Source of the DNA: UBA1447 sp964612185 | GTDB taxonomy: Bacteria > Bacillota > Clostridia > Oscillospirales > Acutalibacteraceae | Length of the DNA stretch: 64,000 bases | Assembly: GCA_964612185.1 (NCBI GenBank) | Contig: CAZTCR010000002.1 | Span: 1-64,000, forward strand | Direction of reading: 5' to 3' | In this document: positions 51,903 through 61,034 of the stretch, piece by piece | Position numbering within the stretch: position 1 is the stretch's first letter | How the letters are laid out: the number at the start of each line of letters is the position of its first letter | The notes under the pieces: model-generated | The model's input: only the letters and a program-made list of their open reading frames with translations | Database searches by the model: none | Told to the model about the DNA's origin: nothing | Made by a program: the position numbers and the translations under genes

Positions 51903-53279
51903 TTATCTTTGTTTTCTGAAGATATCGTCAATATCTTTCAAGTTCGGGTGCGTTGTTACAATGGCGATCCGGTCACCTGCATAAACCATATCTTTCCCAT
52001 TTGGGAAAATAGTCTCCGTACCACGCAGAATAAATGCGATAATCAAATTATCAATGAGCGGCATGTCTTTGATGGGCATATTGATAACCTTACTGTCTTT
52101 GGTTACATGGAACATGGAAGCTTCCACTCTGTTGTCTTCCAACCGGAACAGCGTGTCAACGCCTGACCCTTCGGTGTTTTGCTGCGCGCGTACAAAACGG
52201 ATGATAATATCCGCGATCAGGTGCCTCGGTGTAACAATAGAGTCAATGCCCAGCGCGCAGACAACTTTGAGTAAATCGGTTCTGTTGACTTTGCAGATGT
52301 TCTTTTTGGCGCCTTGCTGCATGGCGAACAGGGATAGCAAGAGGTTTTCCTCATCAATATTTGTCAAGGCGATGACCGCGTCATAATTAGCCAGTCCTTC
52401 CTCTTTTAAAAAGGATTGGTTGGTGCCGTCGCCGCATATAATCTCGTAATGTGGGAAATCGCTTGCGAGTTGTTCGGCTTTTTCACGGTCTACTTCAATG
52501 ACTTTTACTTGTATACTGATCTGTTTGAATCTTTCAAGCAGATAACGGGTAATTTTTCCGCCTCCGACAATGAGCGCGGAACTCAGCCGCTTGCGGAAAC
52601 TCTTTGCCGCCAAATAAATTTTATCAAGGTCTTTGAGCGTGCCTGCCACATGCAGATGGTCACCCGCAGCGATTTCAAAATTTCCTTTGGGAATGATAAT
52701 GTTGTCCTGCCTGTTAACAGCACAAATCATGATGTTCGGATGCTCTTTGCGCAGATTTTTAAAGTTGATGCCGCAGATCGGGCTGTCTTCCGCAATCCTG
52801 ACCTCCACAACATAGGCTTGCCCTTTTCCAAACCTTTCAATGCCGATTGCCGACGGAAACTCAATCATCCGCAGGATTTCATCGGCCGCTTCTTTTTCTG
52901 GGTTTATCATCAGCGTAATGCCCATATTTGACATCACAAAGTCAATTTGTGCCGAAAACTCGGGGTCGCGTACACGGGCGATGGTTTGTTTTGCGCCGAT
53001 TTTATGCGCAGTGATGGCACCGATGATATTGGTCTCGTCATGCGGCGAAACGGCGATAAAAAGATCGCAGTCCTTCACACCCGCTTCTACCTGGGTATCA
53101 TATAATGCACCGTTGCCGACAACACCGGTGATGTCTGCCATATTGATAAGCTGTTCTAAACGGTTTGGATCTTTCTCAATCAAGACAATGTCATTGTCGT
53201 CAGCGGCTAAACTGACACACAATTCCTCGCCGACTTTTCCGGCGCCGATAATGACTATTTTCAATTTTCGTTCCCTCAC
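51903..53279 (-). CDS. trkA: Trk system potassium uptake protein TrkA
   Basis: TrkA is the cytoplasmic NAD(H)/ATP-gated regulator of TrkH. The 458-residue protein contains two TrkA-N and two TrkA-C modules in tandem; Rossmann motifs are VIIGAGKVGEEL near residue 10 and ALIVGGGKITRYL near 237. It is first in the trkA-trkH-mtaB unit. Confidence 0.96.
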   Translation of the reverse strand: MRERKLKIVIIGAGKVGEELCVSLAADDNDIVLIEKDPNRLEQLINMADITGVVGNGALYDTQVEAGVKDCDLFIAVSPHDETNIIGAITAHKIGAKQTIARVRDPEFSAQIDFVMSNMGITLMINPEKEAADEILRMIEFPSAIGIERFGKGQAYVVEVRIAEDSPICGINFKNLRKEHPNIMICAVNRQDNIIIPKGNFEIAAGDHLHVAGTLKDLDKIYLAAKSFRKRLSSALIVGGGKITRYLLERFKQISIQVKVIEVDREKAEQLASDFPHYEIICGDGTNQSFLKEEGLANYDAVIALTNIDEENLLLSLFAMQQGAKKNICKVNRTDLLKVVCALGIDSIVTPRHLIADIIIRFVRAQQNTEGSGVDTLFRLEDNRVEASMFHVTKDSKVINMPIKDMPLIDNLIIAFILRGTETIFPNGKDMVYAGDRIAIVTTHPNLKDIDDIFRKQR

Positions 53280-53311
53280 AAACTAATAATGAACTGTATC
53301 ACAGCTTCCTT

Positions 53312-53340
53312 ATAATGCATCAACCGATTATAAATGTCAA
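53312..53340 (-). promoter_or_regulatory. sigma-A promoter for trkA-trkH-mtaB
   Basis: On the minus strand a perfect TTGACA, a 17-base spacer and CATTAT lie 33 bases upstream of trkA. Confidence 0.6.
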
Positions 53341-53409
53341 GTCATGCGCAGTTGTATCCGCAGCGCTTTTTGCGATTGCGAACATTTTGTTAAAATATAA
53401 CGCGTTCTA

Positions 53410-53438
53410 TTGAAATAACACATTGAATGGTTTACAAT
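53410..53438 (+). promoter_or_regulatory. sigma-A promoter for pgi
   Basis: TTGAAA, a 17-base spacer and TACAAT lie 41 bases upstream of the pgi start. Confidence 0.75.
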
Positions 53439-53478
53439 AGGACTAACAAGTTTTACAGGGTTTACGGAGGAATGTCAG

Positions 53479-54819
53479 TTGCAGCTCGAACTCAATGAAA
53501 AGTACACGCGGGGTTTCGTTTCACAGGAGTCTTTAACGGCGATTGAGCCGGAGGTCATGGCGGCTCACAACACGCTTCATTCGGGTACGGGTGAAGGCAA
53601 CGGTTTTTTAGGGTGGATGGATCTGCCTGTCAATTACGACAAAACAGAATTCGCGGCAGTAAAAGCCGCAGCCTCAAGGATCATAAAGAGTTCCCGGGCG
53701 TTTGTTGTTATCGGTATCGGCGGTTCCTATTTAGGTGCCAGGGCAGCCATTGAGTTTATTAAATCGCAGGCGAACAATGAGTTTGACAATGAAACGCCGG
53801 ATATCTATTTCACCGGCAACTCAATGAGCGCGTCCGCCCTGGCGGGGATTATTGAATTATGCCGCGACAGGGATTTTGCCATCAATGTGATTTCAAAATC
53901 CGGCACCACAACGGAACCGGCGGTTGCTTTCCGGGTGCTCAGGGGAATACTCATCAACAAGTACGGCGCTGCCGAAGCGGCAAAAAGAATATTTGTCACC
54001 ACGGATAAAGAGCGGGGAACCCTGAAGGAGTTTGCGGACAAAGAGGGGTACGAAACCTTTGTTGTGCCCGACGACATCGGCGGCAGATACTCTGTTCTCA
54101 CCGCTGTCGGCTTGCTTCCTATTGCTGTGGCCGGTATAAACATTGACGCGCTCATGCAGGGCGCCGCGGATGCCAGAAAAGAATACCTGGCTCCGGATTT
54201 CGCAAGCAATGCCTGCTACCGGTATGCCGCGATACGCAACATCATCTACCGTGGCGGCAAAAAGGTGGAAATGATCGTCAGCTATGAGCCGGCTTTTACC
54301 ATGATGTGCGAATGGTTTAAGCAGCTGTTCGGCGAGAGCGAAGGCAAAGACGGCAAGGGCATTTTTCCGGCATCTGCCATATTCTCCACCGATTTACACT
54401 CCATGGGTCAGTATATTCAGGACGGCGAGCGGATTTTATTTGAAACTTCCGTGGTTTTTGAACAGCCTAAGGTTGATGTCGGCATTGATATTGATCCGCA
54501 GGATATAGACGGCCTTAACTTTCTGGCAGGCAAAACGCTTTCTTACATTAACAAAAAAGCGCTGGAGGGGACGGTGATTGCCCATTTTGACGGCGGTGTT
54601 CCTAACATAATTCTTAAAATGGAAAGAATGGACGAATACAATCTCGGTTGGCTGATTTATTTCTTTGAAAAAGCATGCGCGATTTCGGGCTATTTGCTTG
54701 GGGTCAACCCGTTTGATCAGCCCGGGGTTGAAAGTTACAAAAAAAATATGTTTGCGCTGCTTGGCAAACAAGGGTATGAAAAACTTCGTGCGGAGCTTGA
54801 AGAACGGCTCCAAAATTAA
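53479..54819 (+). CDS. pgi: glucose-6-phosphate isomerase
   Basis: Pgi interconverts glucose-6-phosphate and fructose-6-phosphate. The 446-residue short Gram-positive form has VVIGIGGSYLGARAAIEF near residue 76, NVISKSGTTTEPAVAF near 139 and the C-terminal region GVESYKKNMFALLG. The start is TTG: ACGGAGG at 53464-53470 lies eight bases before it, while the nearby ATG at 53472 is out of frame. Confidence 0.96.
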   Translation: MQLELNEKYTRGFVSQESLTAIEPEVMAAHNTLHSGTGEGNGFLGWMDLPVNYDKTEFAAVKAAASRIIKSSRAFVVIGIGGSYLGARAAIEFIKSQANNEFDNETPDIYFTGNSMSASALAGIIELCRDRDFAINVISKSGTTTEPAVAFRVLRGILINKYGAAEAAKRIFVTTDKERGTLKEFADKEGYETFVVPDDIGGRYSVLTAVGLLPIAVAGINIDALMQGAADARKEYLAPDFASNACYRYAAIRNIIYRGGKKVEMIVSYEPAFTMMCEWFKQLFGESEGKDGKGIFPASAIFSTDLHSMGQYIQDGERILFETSVVFEQPKVDVGIDIDPQDIDGLNFLAGKTLSYINKKALEGTVIAHFDGGVPNIILKMERMDEYNLGWLIYFFEKACAISGYLLGVNPFDQPGVESYKKNMFALLGKQGYEKLRAELEERLQN

Positions 54820-54838
54820 ATAAAGAGGGGTAATTATC

Positions 54839-55255
54839 TTGATATCATTAATCATCGGCAAAAAAGGTTCCGGCAAAACAAAAAAGCTGATCGAACTGGT
54901 CAACAGAGCTGTGGAGAATTCAAAGGGCAATGTCGTTTGTATAGAGAAAGAAACCAAGCTGACGCATGATGTCAACTACCGCGCGCGCCTGATTGCAACG
55001 GACCATTTCGGCATCTCGGGCTACGATTCATTTTTCGGGTTTCTGTGCGGTATATGCGCCGGGGATTATGATATAACAGATATATTTATTGATGCTACAC
55101 TTAAAATCGGCGGCAGGGATTATGCGCAGTTGGCTGTATTTTTTAAGCAGGTCAGCCGCTTGAGCAAAACGACGGACACGGACTTTGTGTTTACCGTTTC
55201 CGCGGATGAGGATGAATTATCGGCTGAAATGTTCGAATATTGCAAAATTGTTTAA
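54839..55255 (+). CDS. small P-loop NTPase-like protein
   Basis: The 138-residue protein has a clear Walker A, GKKGSGKT (residues 7-14), and a candidate Walker B in DITDIFIDAT near residue 76. No further domain is visible. It resembles small P-loop proteins found next to pgi or yceD in related clostridia, as far as I can judge. Function unknown. The start is TTG, eight bases after AAGAGGGG; no ATG fits. It may be co-transcribed with pgi. Confidence 0.75.
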   Translation: MISLIIGKKGSGKTKKLIELVNRAVENSKGNVVCIEKETKLTHDVNYRARLIATDHFGISGYDSFFGFLCGICAGDYDITDIFIDATLKIGGRDYAQLAVFFKQVSRLSKTTDTDFVFTVSADEDELSAEMFEYCKIV

Positions 55256-55270
55256 TTGCAAAGGATTTTC

Positions 55271-55299
55271 TTGACAAATTGCGCTCTTGTATATATAAT
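55271..55299 (+). promoter_or_regulatory. strong sigma-A promoter for yceD-rpmF
   Basis: A perfect TTGACA, a 17-base spacer and a perfect TATAAT lie 27 bases before the yceD start. It is the best promoter match in the window and fits ribosomal-protein expression. Confidence 0.9.
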
Positions 55300-55326
55300 A
55301 CTCCCTGCGCGTGTTTAGGGTGAACC

Positions 55327-55821
55327 ATGTTAATTGAACTTGAATACATTTTTAACAACAACGGTTCGGAATTTGTTTTCGATCATGAATTTGATCTGTC
55401 CGGGTACCAAACAGGTAATTTCAAACCTTTTGCCGGGCTTGCAAAAGTGACCGGCAGGGTGTTCAACAGCACCGGTATTGTGCGCGTCAAAGCCAAAGCG
55501 GCCGCGCAGCTGCAAACAACTTGCGACCGCTGTGCGTGCGATGTCTCAAGGGTGTTGGAAGTTCCGGTGGAACATATTCTTGTAACAAGCCTCAATGATG
55601 AAGACAACGATGACTTTATTTTGCTTGACACGCCGCAGCTTGACCTGGACAGTCTCGCGGGGGAGGATATTTTCCTTGCTCTGCCGTCAAAAATACTGTG
55701 TTCGGTCAACTGCAAAGGTCTTTGCCAGCAATGCGGTAAGAACCTCAACAACAGCCAATGCAACTGTAAAAAGACCACGGACCCGCGTCTGGCGGTTTTG
55801 GAGCAGCTGTTGGATAAATGA
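55327..55821 (+). CDS. yceD: YceD family (DUF177) protein
   Basis: The 164-residue protein belongs to the DUF177 family, nearly always encoded just before rpmF and thought to act in 23S rRNA or large-subunit maturation. Conserved cysteines are in CDRCACD near residue 62 and in the C-terminal block CSVNCKGLCQQCGKNLN, suggesting a metal site. It is 37 bases before rpmF. Confidence 0.92.
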   Translation: MLIELEYIFNNNGSEFVFDHEFDLSGYQTGNFKPFAGLAKVTGRVFNSTGIVRVKAKAAAQLQTTCDRCACDVSRVLEVPVEHILVTSLNDEDNDDFILLDTPQLDLDSLAGEDIFLALPSKILCSVNCKGLCQQCGKNLNNSQCNCKKTTDPRLAVLEQLLDK

Positions 55822-55858
55822 ATAACCGGTTTCTATTGCGGATTAAGGAGGTGCTCAC

Positions 55859-56041
55859 ATGGCGGTACCAAAAAGAAGAGTTTCAAAAGCAAGGCGCGAC
55901 AAAAGGCGTTCAAATGTCTGGAAGCTTGATGCGCCGGAGCTTGTTAAATGCTCCCAATGCGGCGAATTAAAAAGACCTCACAGGATTTGTCCCGAGTGTG
56001 GTTATTACAACGGCAAACAGTATGTTAAGAAGGACGCATAA
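55859..56041 (+). CDS. rpmF: 50S ribosomal protein L32
   Basis: The 60-residue protein starts MAVPKRRVSKARRDKRRS and keeps the zinc ribbon CSQCGELKRPHRICPECGYY, so it is the cysteine-containing form. AAGGAGGTG precedes the ATG. A terminator-like hairpin follows. Confidence 0.97.
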   Translation: MAVPKRRVSKARRDKRRSNVWKLDAPELVKCSQCGELKRPHRICPECGYYNGKQYVKKDA

Positions 56042-56073
56042 AGCTGTTTGCTGAGCTTGGCTCGCAACGCAAG

Positions 56074-56128
56074 GGTAGAGGAGGGGTAGTGTTTTGCCGC
56101 TACATTCTTCTCTGCCTTTTAGTTTTTT
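56074..56128 (+). terminator. terminator after rpmF
   Basis: A long stem with several G-U pairs (56074-56089 with 56100-56116) is followed by TTTTAGTTTTTT. It separates the yceD-rpmF transcript from the DUF512 gene. Confidence 0.65.
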
Positions 56129-56164
56129 ATGCCGTGCCGCCTTTTGTGCAAGCGAGGTGAGCTT

Positions 56165-57496
56165 GTGTCTGTAACAATTCATACGGTAGTTCCCAAATCA
56201 CCCTGCGCCAAAAAAAGATTCAAGGCGGGGGATATTCTTGTTTCCATTAACGGCAATCAAATCGATGACCTGCTGGACTTTCAGTTTTATTCGAAAGAGA
56301 AAAATCCGGTGTTTGAAGTGATAAGCGGCGGGAAAAGGCGGATAATCAAGCTGAGCAAGCAGGAATATCAAGAAACAGGGCTTGAATTTGAAACCTATTT
56401 GATGGACAAACAGCGGCATTGCAAAAACAAGTGCATTTTTTGTTTCATCGATCAGCTGCCCCCCGGTCTGAGGGAAAGCCTTTACTTCAAGGACGACGAC
56501 ACCCGTCTTTCGTTTTTGTTCGGCAACTACATCACGCTGACGAATTTGACTGCGCGCGAAGCGCAGCGGATTATCGAAATGCATATCAGCCCTGTAAATA
56601 TTTCCGTTCATACCATGAACCCGGAACTTCGTTCAAGTATGATGCGCAACCCGTCTGCAGGGGACAGCCTGAAATATATCAAACAATTTGCTGACGCAGG
56701 GATAAAAATTAATACGCAGCTCGTTCTTTGCCCGGGGATCAACGACGGCGCCGAGCTGGTGTTCAGCCTGAACGAACTCGGTAAAATGTTTCCGGCTGTT
56801 CAGAGCATTGCCGCCGTCCCCGTCGGTCTCACAGACCACCGCAACGGTCTTTATGAAATGGAATCGTTCAACAAACACTCGGCAAAGCAGGTGTTGAACA
56901 CCATTGATGCCTATAACGCGGAGTTTTCATCCCTTCATGCCGAAAAAATCGCCTACCCGGCGGATGAGTTTTATCTGTTAGCCGGAAAACCGTTCCCCTC
57001 GGCGGATTATTACGACGATTTTTATCAGCTTGAAAATGGCGTTGGTATGAGCGCGTTGTTCAGGGAAGAGTATTTTGCCGCGTTACTGGGAGCGGCCAAT
57101 TCCCTTGATTTGGCCGAAAAACTACACAACGGCCCCAGGAACATATCCATCGCGACAGGCGAGGCGGCCTACCCGCTGATAAAGGAACTGGTTGACGAAA
57201 CGGTAAAAAAATGGCATAATTTAAAGGTTAAAATATTTGTTGTTAAGAATAACTTTTTTGGCGGCAGGATAACCGTTGCCGGGCTGCTGACAGGCAGGGA
57301 TTTGACCGAACAGCTGGTGGCAGGGGAACTGGGTGATGAATTGCTGATTCCCGCCGCGGCACTAAGGCGCGAGGGCGACTTGTTTTTAGATAACCTGTCT
57401 GTTGATGATTTGAGCAGGCAGCTGAACACAAAGGTTACAGCCGTTAAAAACAGCGGTATAGATTTTATAAGCGCGATTTTTGGAAGGCAGGTATAA
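56165..57496 (+). CDS. DUF512 radical SAM protein with PDZ domain
   Basis: The 443-residue protein has an N-terminal PDZ-like domain (about 1-70, with FKAGDILVSINGNQIDDL), then the radical SAM cluster motif CKNKCIFCFIDQLPPG near residue 90, and a C-terminal DUF512 domain. This architecture is conserved in Firmicutes, commonly next to der, as here (the der gene follows directly). The reaction is unknown. GTG 56165 preceded by GAGGTGA is preferred to an ATG at 56129 that has no ribosome site. Confidence 0.87.
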   Translation: MSVTIHTVVPKSPCAKKRFKAGDILVSINGNQIDDLLDFQFYSKEKNPVFEVISGGKRRIIKLSKQEYQETGLEFETYLMDKQRHCKNKCIFCFIDQLPPGLRESLYFKDDDTRLSFLFGNYITLTNLTAREAQRIIEMHISPVNISVHTMNPELRSSMMRNPSAGDSLKYIKQFADAGIKINTQLVLCPGINDGAELVFSLNELGKMFPAVQSIAAVPVGLTDHRNGLYEMESFNKHSAKQVLNTIDAYNAEFSSLHAEKIAYPADEFYLLAGKPFPSADYYDDFYQLENGVGMSALFREEYFAALLGAANSLDLAEKLHNGPRNISIATGEAAYPLIKELVDETVKKWHNLKVKIFVVKNNFFGGRITVAGLLTGRDLTEQLVAGELGDELLIPAAALRREGDLFLDNLSVDDLSRQLNTKVTAVKNSGIDFISAIFGRQV

Positions 57497-57497
57497 A

Positions 57498-58814
57498 ATG
57501 GCAAAACCCGTAGTGGCAATCGTCGGGCGGCCGAATGTCGGCAAATCGACTTTGTTTAACAAGCTTGTCGGCAGCAGGCTTTCTATTGTTGACGACACCT
57601 CCGGTGTCACAAGGGACCGGATATATAGTGATTGCGAATGGCTGTCGCACACCTTCCTGCTTGTGGATACCGGCGGAATAGAGCCGTTCTCAGACGATGT
57701 CATTCTTATCCAAATGCGCCGTCAGGCGCAGCTGGCTATTGACAGCGCGGATGTGATCATCTTCGTTACCGACCTGCGCTGCGGCATATTACCGGCGGAT
57801 GAAGAAGTAGCGGCCATGCTGCAAAGAAGTGGCAAGCCGGTCGTTCTCTGCGTCAATAAATGCGATACGGTCGGGCATGTGCCGCCGGAATTTTACGAGT
57901 TTTACAACCTCGGGCTCGGTGACCCGGTACCGGTTTCCTCCGTCCACGGGCATGGAACGGGTGACCTGCTGGATGCTGTCTTAGCAAATCTTCCAACATT
58001 CAGCGAGGAAGAAAGTGAGGATGAAGTCATCAAGGTTGCCATTATCGGCAAACCGAATGTGGGTAAGTCATCGCTGGTTAACACTATTGCAGGGGAAGAA
58101 AGAGCCATCGTATCCGATATCGCCGGCACCACAAGGGACGCTACGGATACTTATGTTGAAAACAAGTTCGGCAAATTCATTTTTATCGATACGGCCGGTC
58201 TCCGCCGAAAAAGCAAGGTGGAGGATAATATTGAAAAATACGCCGTCATCCGCGCGCGAATGGCGGTGGAGCGCGCGCAGGTGTGTGTGATTATGATTGA
58301 CGCTGTGGAAGGTTTTACCGAGCAGGACTCCAAGGTGGCCGGTATCGCACATGAACAGGGAAAAGCCTGTATTATCGCGGTCAACAAATGGGACATTGTT
58401 GAAAAAGACGGCAAGACCATGGACAAATACCGCAAAGACCTGATGAACGATTTTTCCTTCATGTCCTACGCGCCGATCATATTTATCTCCGCAAAAACAG
58501 GGCAGCGGCTGGATAGACTGTTTGAACTGATAAAATTCGCGGACAATCAAAACGCCATGCGCATATCCACCGGTAAACTCAACGAAGTGCTGGCCGATGC
58601 GACAGCACGCGTTCAGCCGCCAACCGACAAAGGCCGCAGACTGAAGATATATTATATGACGCAGGCGTCAACCCGACCGCCTACATTTATTTGCTTTGTC
58701 AACCGGAAAGACTTGTTTCATTACAGTTACCAGCGGTATATCGACAATCAAATCCGGGAGGTTTTCGGGCTGGAGGGAACACCAACCCGTATGGTTATCC
58801 GTGAAAGGGAATAA
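57498..58814 (+). CDS. der: ribosome assembly GTPase Der (EngA)
   Basis: Der is needed for late 50S subunit assembly. The 438-residue protein has two G domains: GRPNVGKST, DTGG and NKCD in the first, GKPNVGKSS, DTAG and NKWD in the second (from about residue 180), followed by a KH-like C-terminal domain. It starts two bases after the DUF512 gene stop, indicating co-transcription. Confidence 0.97.
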   Translation: MAKPVVAIVGRPNVGKSTLFNKLVGSRLSIVDDTSGVTRDRIYSDCEWLSHTFLLVDTGGIEPFSDDVILIQMRRQAQLAIDSADVIIFVTDLRCGILPADEEVAAMLQRSGKPVVLCVNKCDTVGHVPPEFYEFYNLGLGDPVPVSSVHGHGTGDLLDAVLANLPTFSEEESEDEVIKVAIIGKPNVGKSSLVNTIAGEERAIVSDIAGTTRDATDTYVENKFGKFIFIDTAGLRRKSKVEDNIEKYAVIRARMAVERAQVCVIMIDAVEGFTEQDSKVAGIAHEQGKACIIAVNKWDIVEKDGKTMDKYRKDLMNDFSFMSYAPIIFISAKTGQRLDRLFELIKFADNQNAMRISTGKLNEVLADATARVQPPTDKGRRLKIYYMTQASTRPPTFICFVNRKDLFHYSYQRYIDNQIREVFGLEGTPTRMVIRERE

Positions 58815-58819
58815 AACTG

Positions 58820-59308
58820 ATGGTCATTTTGGGTATCGACCCCGGCTATGCTATTGTTGGGTACGGGGCTGTTGAGTATAAAAACAATCACTTTACGGTG
58901 CTGGGTTACGGCGCGGTGACAACCGCCGCCGGGCTGCCTTTCAACAAACGCCTTGAATTCATTTATGACGGCGTCACCGAAATAATCGATCAATTCAAAC
59001 CGGTTTCTATGTCGATAGAAAAGTTGTTTTTCAACAGCAACGCGAAAACCGTCATCGATGTCAGCCAGGCAAGGGGCGTTTTGATTTTAGCGGCGCAAAA
59101 ACAGGGCTTGAGCATATGTGAATATACGCCCCTGCAGGTCAAACAAAGTGTGGTCGGCTACGGCAGGGCGGAAAAAAAGCAGGTACAGGAGATGACGCGG
59201 ATTCTCTTGAATCTCGAAAAGATACCAAGACCGGATGACGCGGCGGATGCGCTTGCACTGGCCATATGCCACGCGCATAGCAGCGGGTCTCTGATGTTTA
59301 CCAAGTAG
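58820..59308 (+). CDS. ruvC: Holliday junction endonuclease RuvC
   Basis: RuvC resolves Holliday junctions. The 162-residue protein has the catalytic acids Asp7 (GIDPGYA) and Glu67 (MSIEKLFF), and the C-terminal RPDDAADALALAICH with the remaining two aspartates. It begins the ruvCAB cluster. Confidence 0.96.
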   Translation: MVILGIDPGYAIVGYGAVEYKNNHFTVLGYGAVTTAAGLPFNKRLEFIYDGVTEIIDQFKPVSMSIEKLFFNSNAKTVIDVSQARGVLILAAQKQGLSICEYTPLQVKQSVVGYGRAEKKQVQEMTRILLNLEKIPRPDDAADALALAICHAHSSGSLMFTK

Positions 59309-59336
59309 CCCATCAAATATTCGGGGGTAAAAACAG

Positions 59337-59942
59337 ATGTTTTACAGTATTACGGGCGAAATACTTTTTGTTGACGAGAACAGTGTTGCGGTTGACTGCA
59401 ACGGTGTCGGTTTTCGCTGCTCCGTTACATTCAACACCCTCAAGCAACTCGGCCCAATCGGCAGCAAAGCCACGCTCTATACCCACCTGAATGTGCGTGA
59501 GGACGCAATGGAACTGTTCGGCTTTTTTGACAAACAGGAACTGGATTGCTTTAAATTGCTGATTTCGGTTACCGGCGTGGGCCCGAAAGCGTCGCTGGCA
59601 ATCCTTTCGCAGCTAAAACCCGAAAAACTGGCGCTTTGCGTTGCCACGGGTGACATCAAAACAATAACCGGCGCCCAGGGAGTTGGAACCAAACTCGCCC
59701 AACGGGTGATTCTTGAGTTGAAGGATAAACTAAAAATGGGACTGCCGGGCGGTATCGGTTCCCCTGAAACGCAGGCCGCCGGGATTGCGTCGGAAGCCGG
59801 TCCGGGCGGGGAAGCCGTCAGCGCGCTGGTAATGCTCGGCTACAGCCAGTCCGAAGCAAGCGTTGCCGTGAGCAGGCTGGAAAACGGGCTGACCACGGAA
59901 CAGCTTATCAAACAGGCGTTAAGAAGCCTCGCAAAACAGTAA
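59337..59942 (+). CDS. ruvA: Holliday junction branch migration protein RuvA
   Basis: RuvA binds the four-way junction and loads RuvB. The 201-residue protein has the N-terminal OB fold, the helix-hairpin-helix pair (LLISVTGVGPKASLAIL near residue 71 and ITGAQGVGTKLAQRVI near 109) and the C-terminal domain III that contacts RuvB. Confidence 0.96.
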   Translation: MFYSITGEILFVDENSVAVDCNGVGFRCSVTFNTLKQLGPIGSKATLYTHLNVREDAMELFGFFDKQELDCFKLLISVTGVGPKASLAILSQLKPEKLALCVATGDIKTITGAQGVGTKLAQRVILELKDKLKMGLPGGIGSPETQAAGIASEAGPGGEAVSALVMLGYSQSEASVAVSRLENGLTTEQLIKQALRSLAKQ

Positions 59943-59963
59943 ACCTTTTTTGAGGTGTGTGGA

Positions 59964-60992
59964 ATGGATACAGACAACAACAACAGAATAACCGCGCCGG
60001 ACTATCTGCAGGAGGATTCGGAACTGGAGTTAACCCTGCGGCCCCGCACACTCGGCGAGTATATCGGGCAGGAAAAAGTCAAGCAAAATCTTGCTGTTTA
60101 TATCGAAGCAGCGCGTAAGAGGAGCGAACCGCTTGACCATGTGCTGTTGTACGGACCTCCGGGTCTCGGCAAAACCACCCTTGCCGGGATTATCGCAAAC
60201 GAAATGGGTGTCAGCATCCGCATAACATCCGGCCCGGCGATTGAAAAGCCCGGCGATCTCGCTGCGCTGCTGACCAACCTCAACGAGGGCGATGTGCTTT
60301 TTATTGACGAAGTTCACCGCCTTTCCCGCAATGTGGAAGAAGTGCTTTACCCGGCCATGGAGGACAACGCGCTTGATATCATTATCGGCAAAGGTCCCTC
60401 CGCCCGTTCCATCCGCCTGGACCTGCCGCAGTTCACGCTTGTCGGGGCAACAACGCGCGCCGGCCAGCTCAGCGCACCGCTGCGCGACCGGTTTGGCGTC
60501 ATCTTCCGGCTTGAACTGTATTCCCCGCAGGAACTCGCGCAAATCATCAATCGCAGCGCCGGCATACTGGACATTGAAATCAATCAAAACGGTTCGGTGG
60601 AGATCGCTACCAGATCCAGAGGAACACCGAGAATCGCAAACCGGCTGCTCAAACGGGCAAGAGATTTCGCGCAGGTAGTCGGGGACGGTGTCATTTCGCA
60701 CGACAGCGCGAAACACGCGCTGGACAGAATGGAAATTGATGCCCTTGGGCTTGACTCCATAGACCGTCTGATTTTGACATCTATGATAAAAAATTACAAC
60801 GGCGGTCCCGTCGGGCTTGACACCATTGCCGCCGCAATCGGGGAAGAGTCCATCACCATCGAGGATGTTTACGAACCTTATCTGATGCAGGTCGGGTTTT
60901 TAAGCCGTACTCCCCGCGGCCGGATGGTGACACCGGCTGGCTATGCGCATGTGGGCATGCCGATGTGCGGGCAGCAGCGGCTTGATGTTTAA
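59964..60992 (+). CDS. ruvB: Holliday junction helicase RuvB
   Basis: RuvB is the hexameric AAA+ motor for branch migration. The 342-residue protein has Walker A GPPGLGKTT near residue 61, Walker B FIDEVHRL near 115, sensor motif GATTRAG near 164 and the C-terminal winged helix with GRMVTPAGYAH. ATG 59964 is six bases after GAGGTG; a GTG at 59955 overlaps that site. Confidence 0.97.
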   Translation: MDTDNNNRITAPDYLQEDSELELTLRPRTLGEYIGQEKVKQNLAVYIEAARKRSEPLDHVLLYGPPGLGKTTLAGIIANEMGVSIRITSGPAIEKPGDLAALLTNLNEGDVLFIDEVHRLSRNVEEVLYPAMEDNALDIIIGKGPSARSIRLDLPQFTLVGATTRAGQLSAPLRDRFGVIFRLELYSPQELAQIINRSAGILDIEINQNGSVEIATRSRGTPRIANRLLKRARDFAQVVGDGVISHDSAKHALDRMEIDALGLDSIDRLILTSMIKNYNGGPVGLDTIAAAIGEESITIEDVYEPYLMQVGFLSRTPRGRMVTPAGYAHVGMPMCGQQRLDV

Positions 60993-61034
60993 GCGCATAT
61001 ATAACGAACGATTCAATGATGAAAGGCAGATAGG

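Noticed and set aside
60030..60716. Minus-strand 228-codon open frame inside ruvB
   Set aside because: Shadow frame opposite a conserved gene with no supporting signals.
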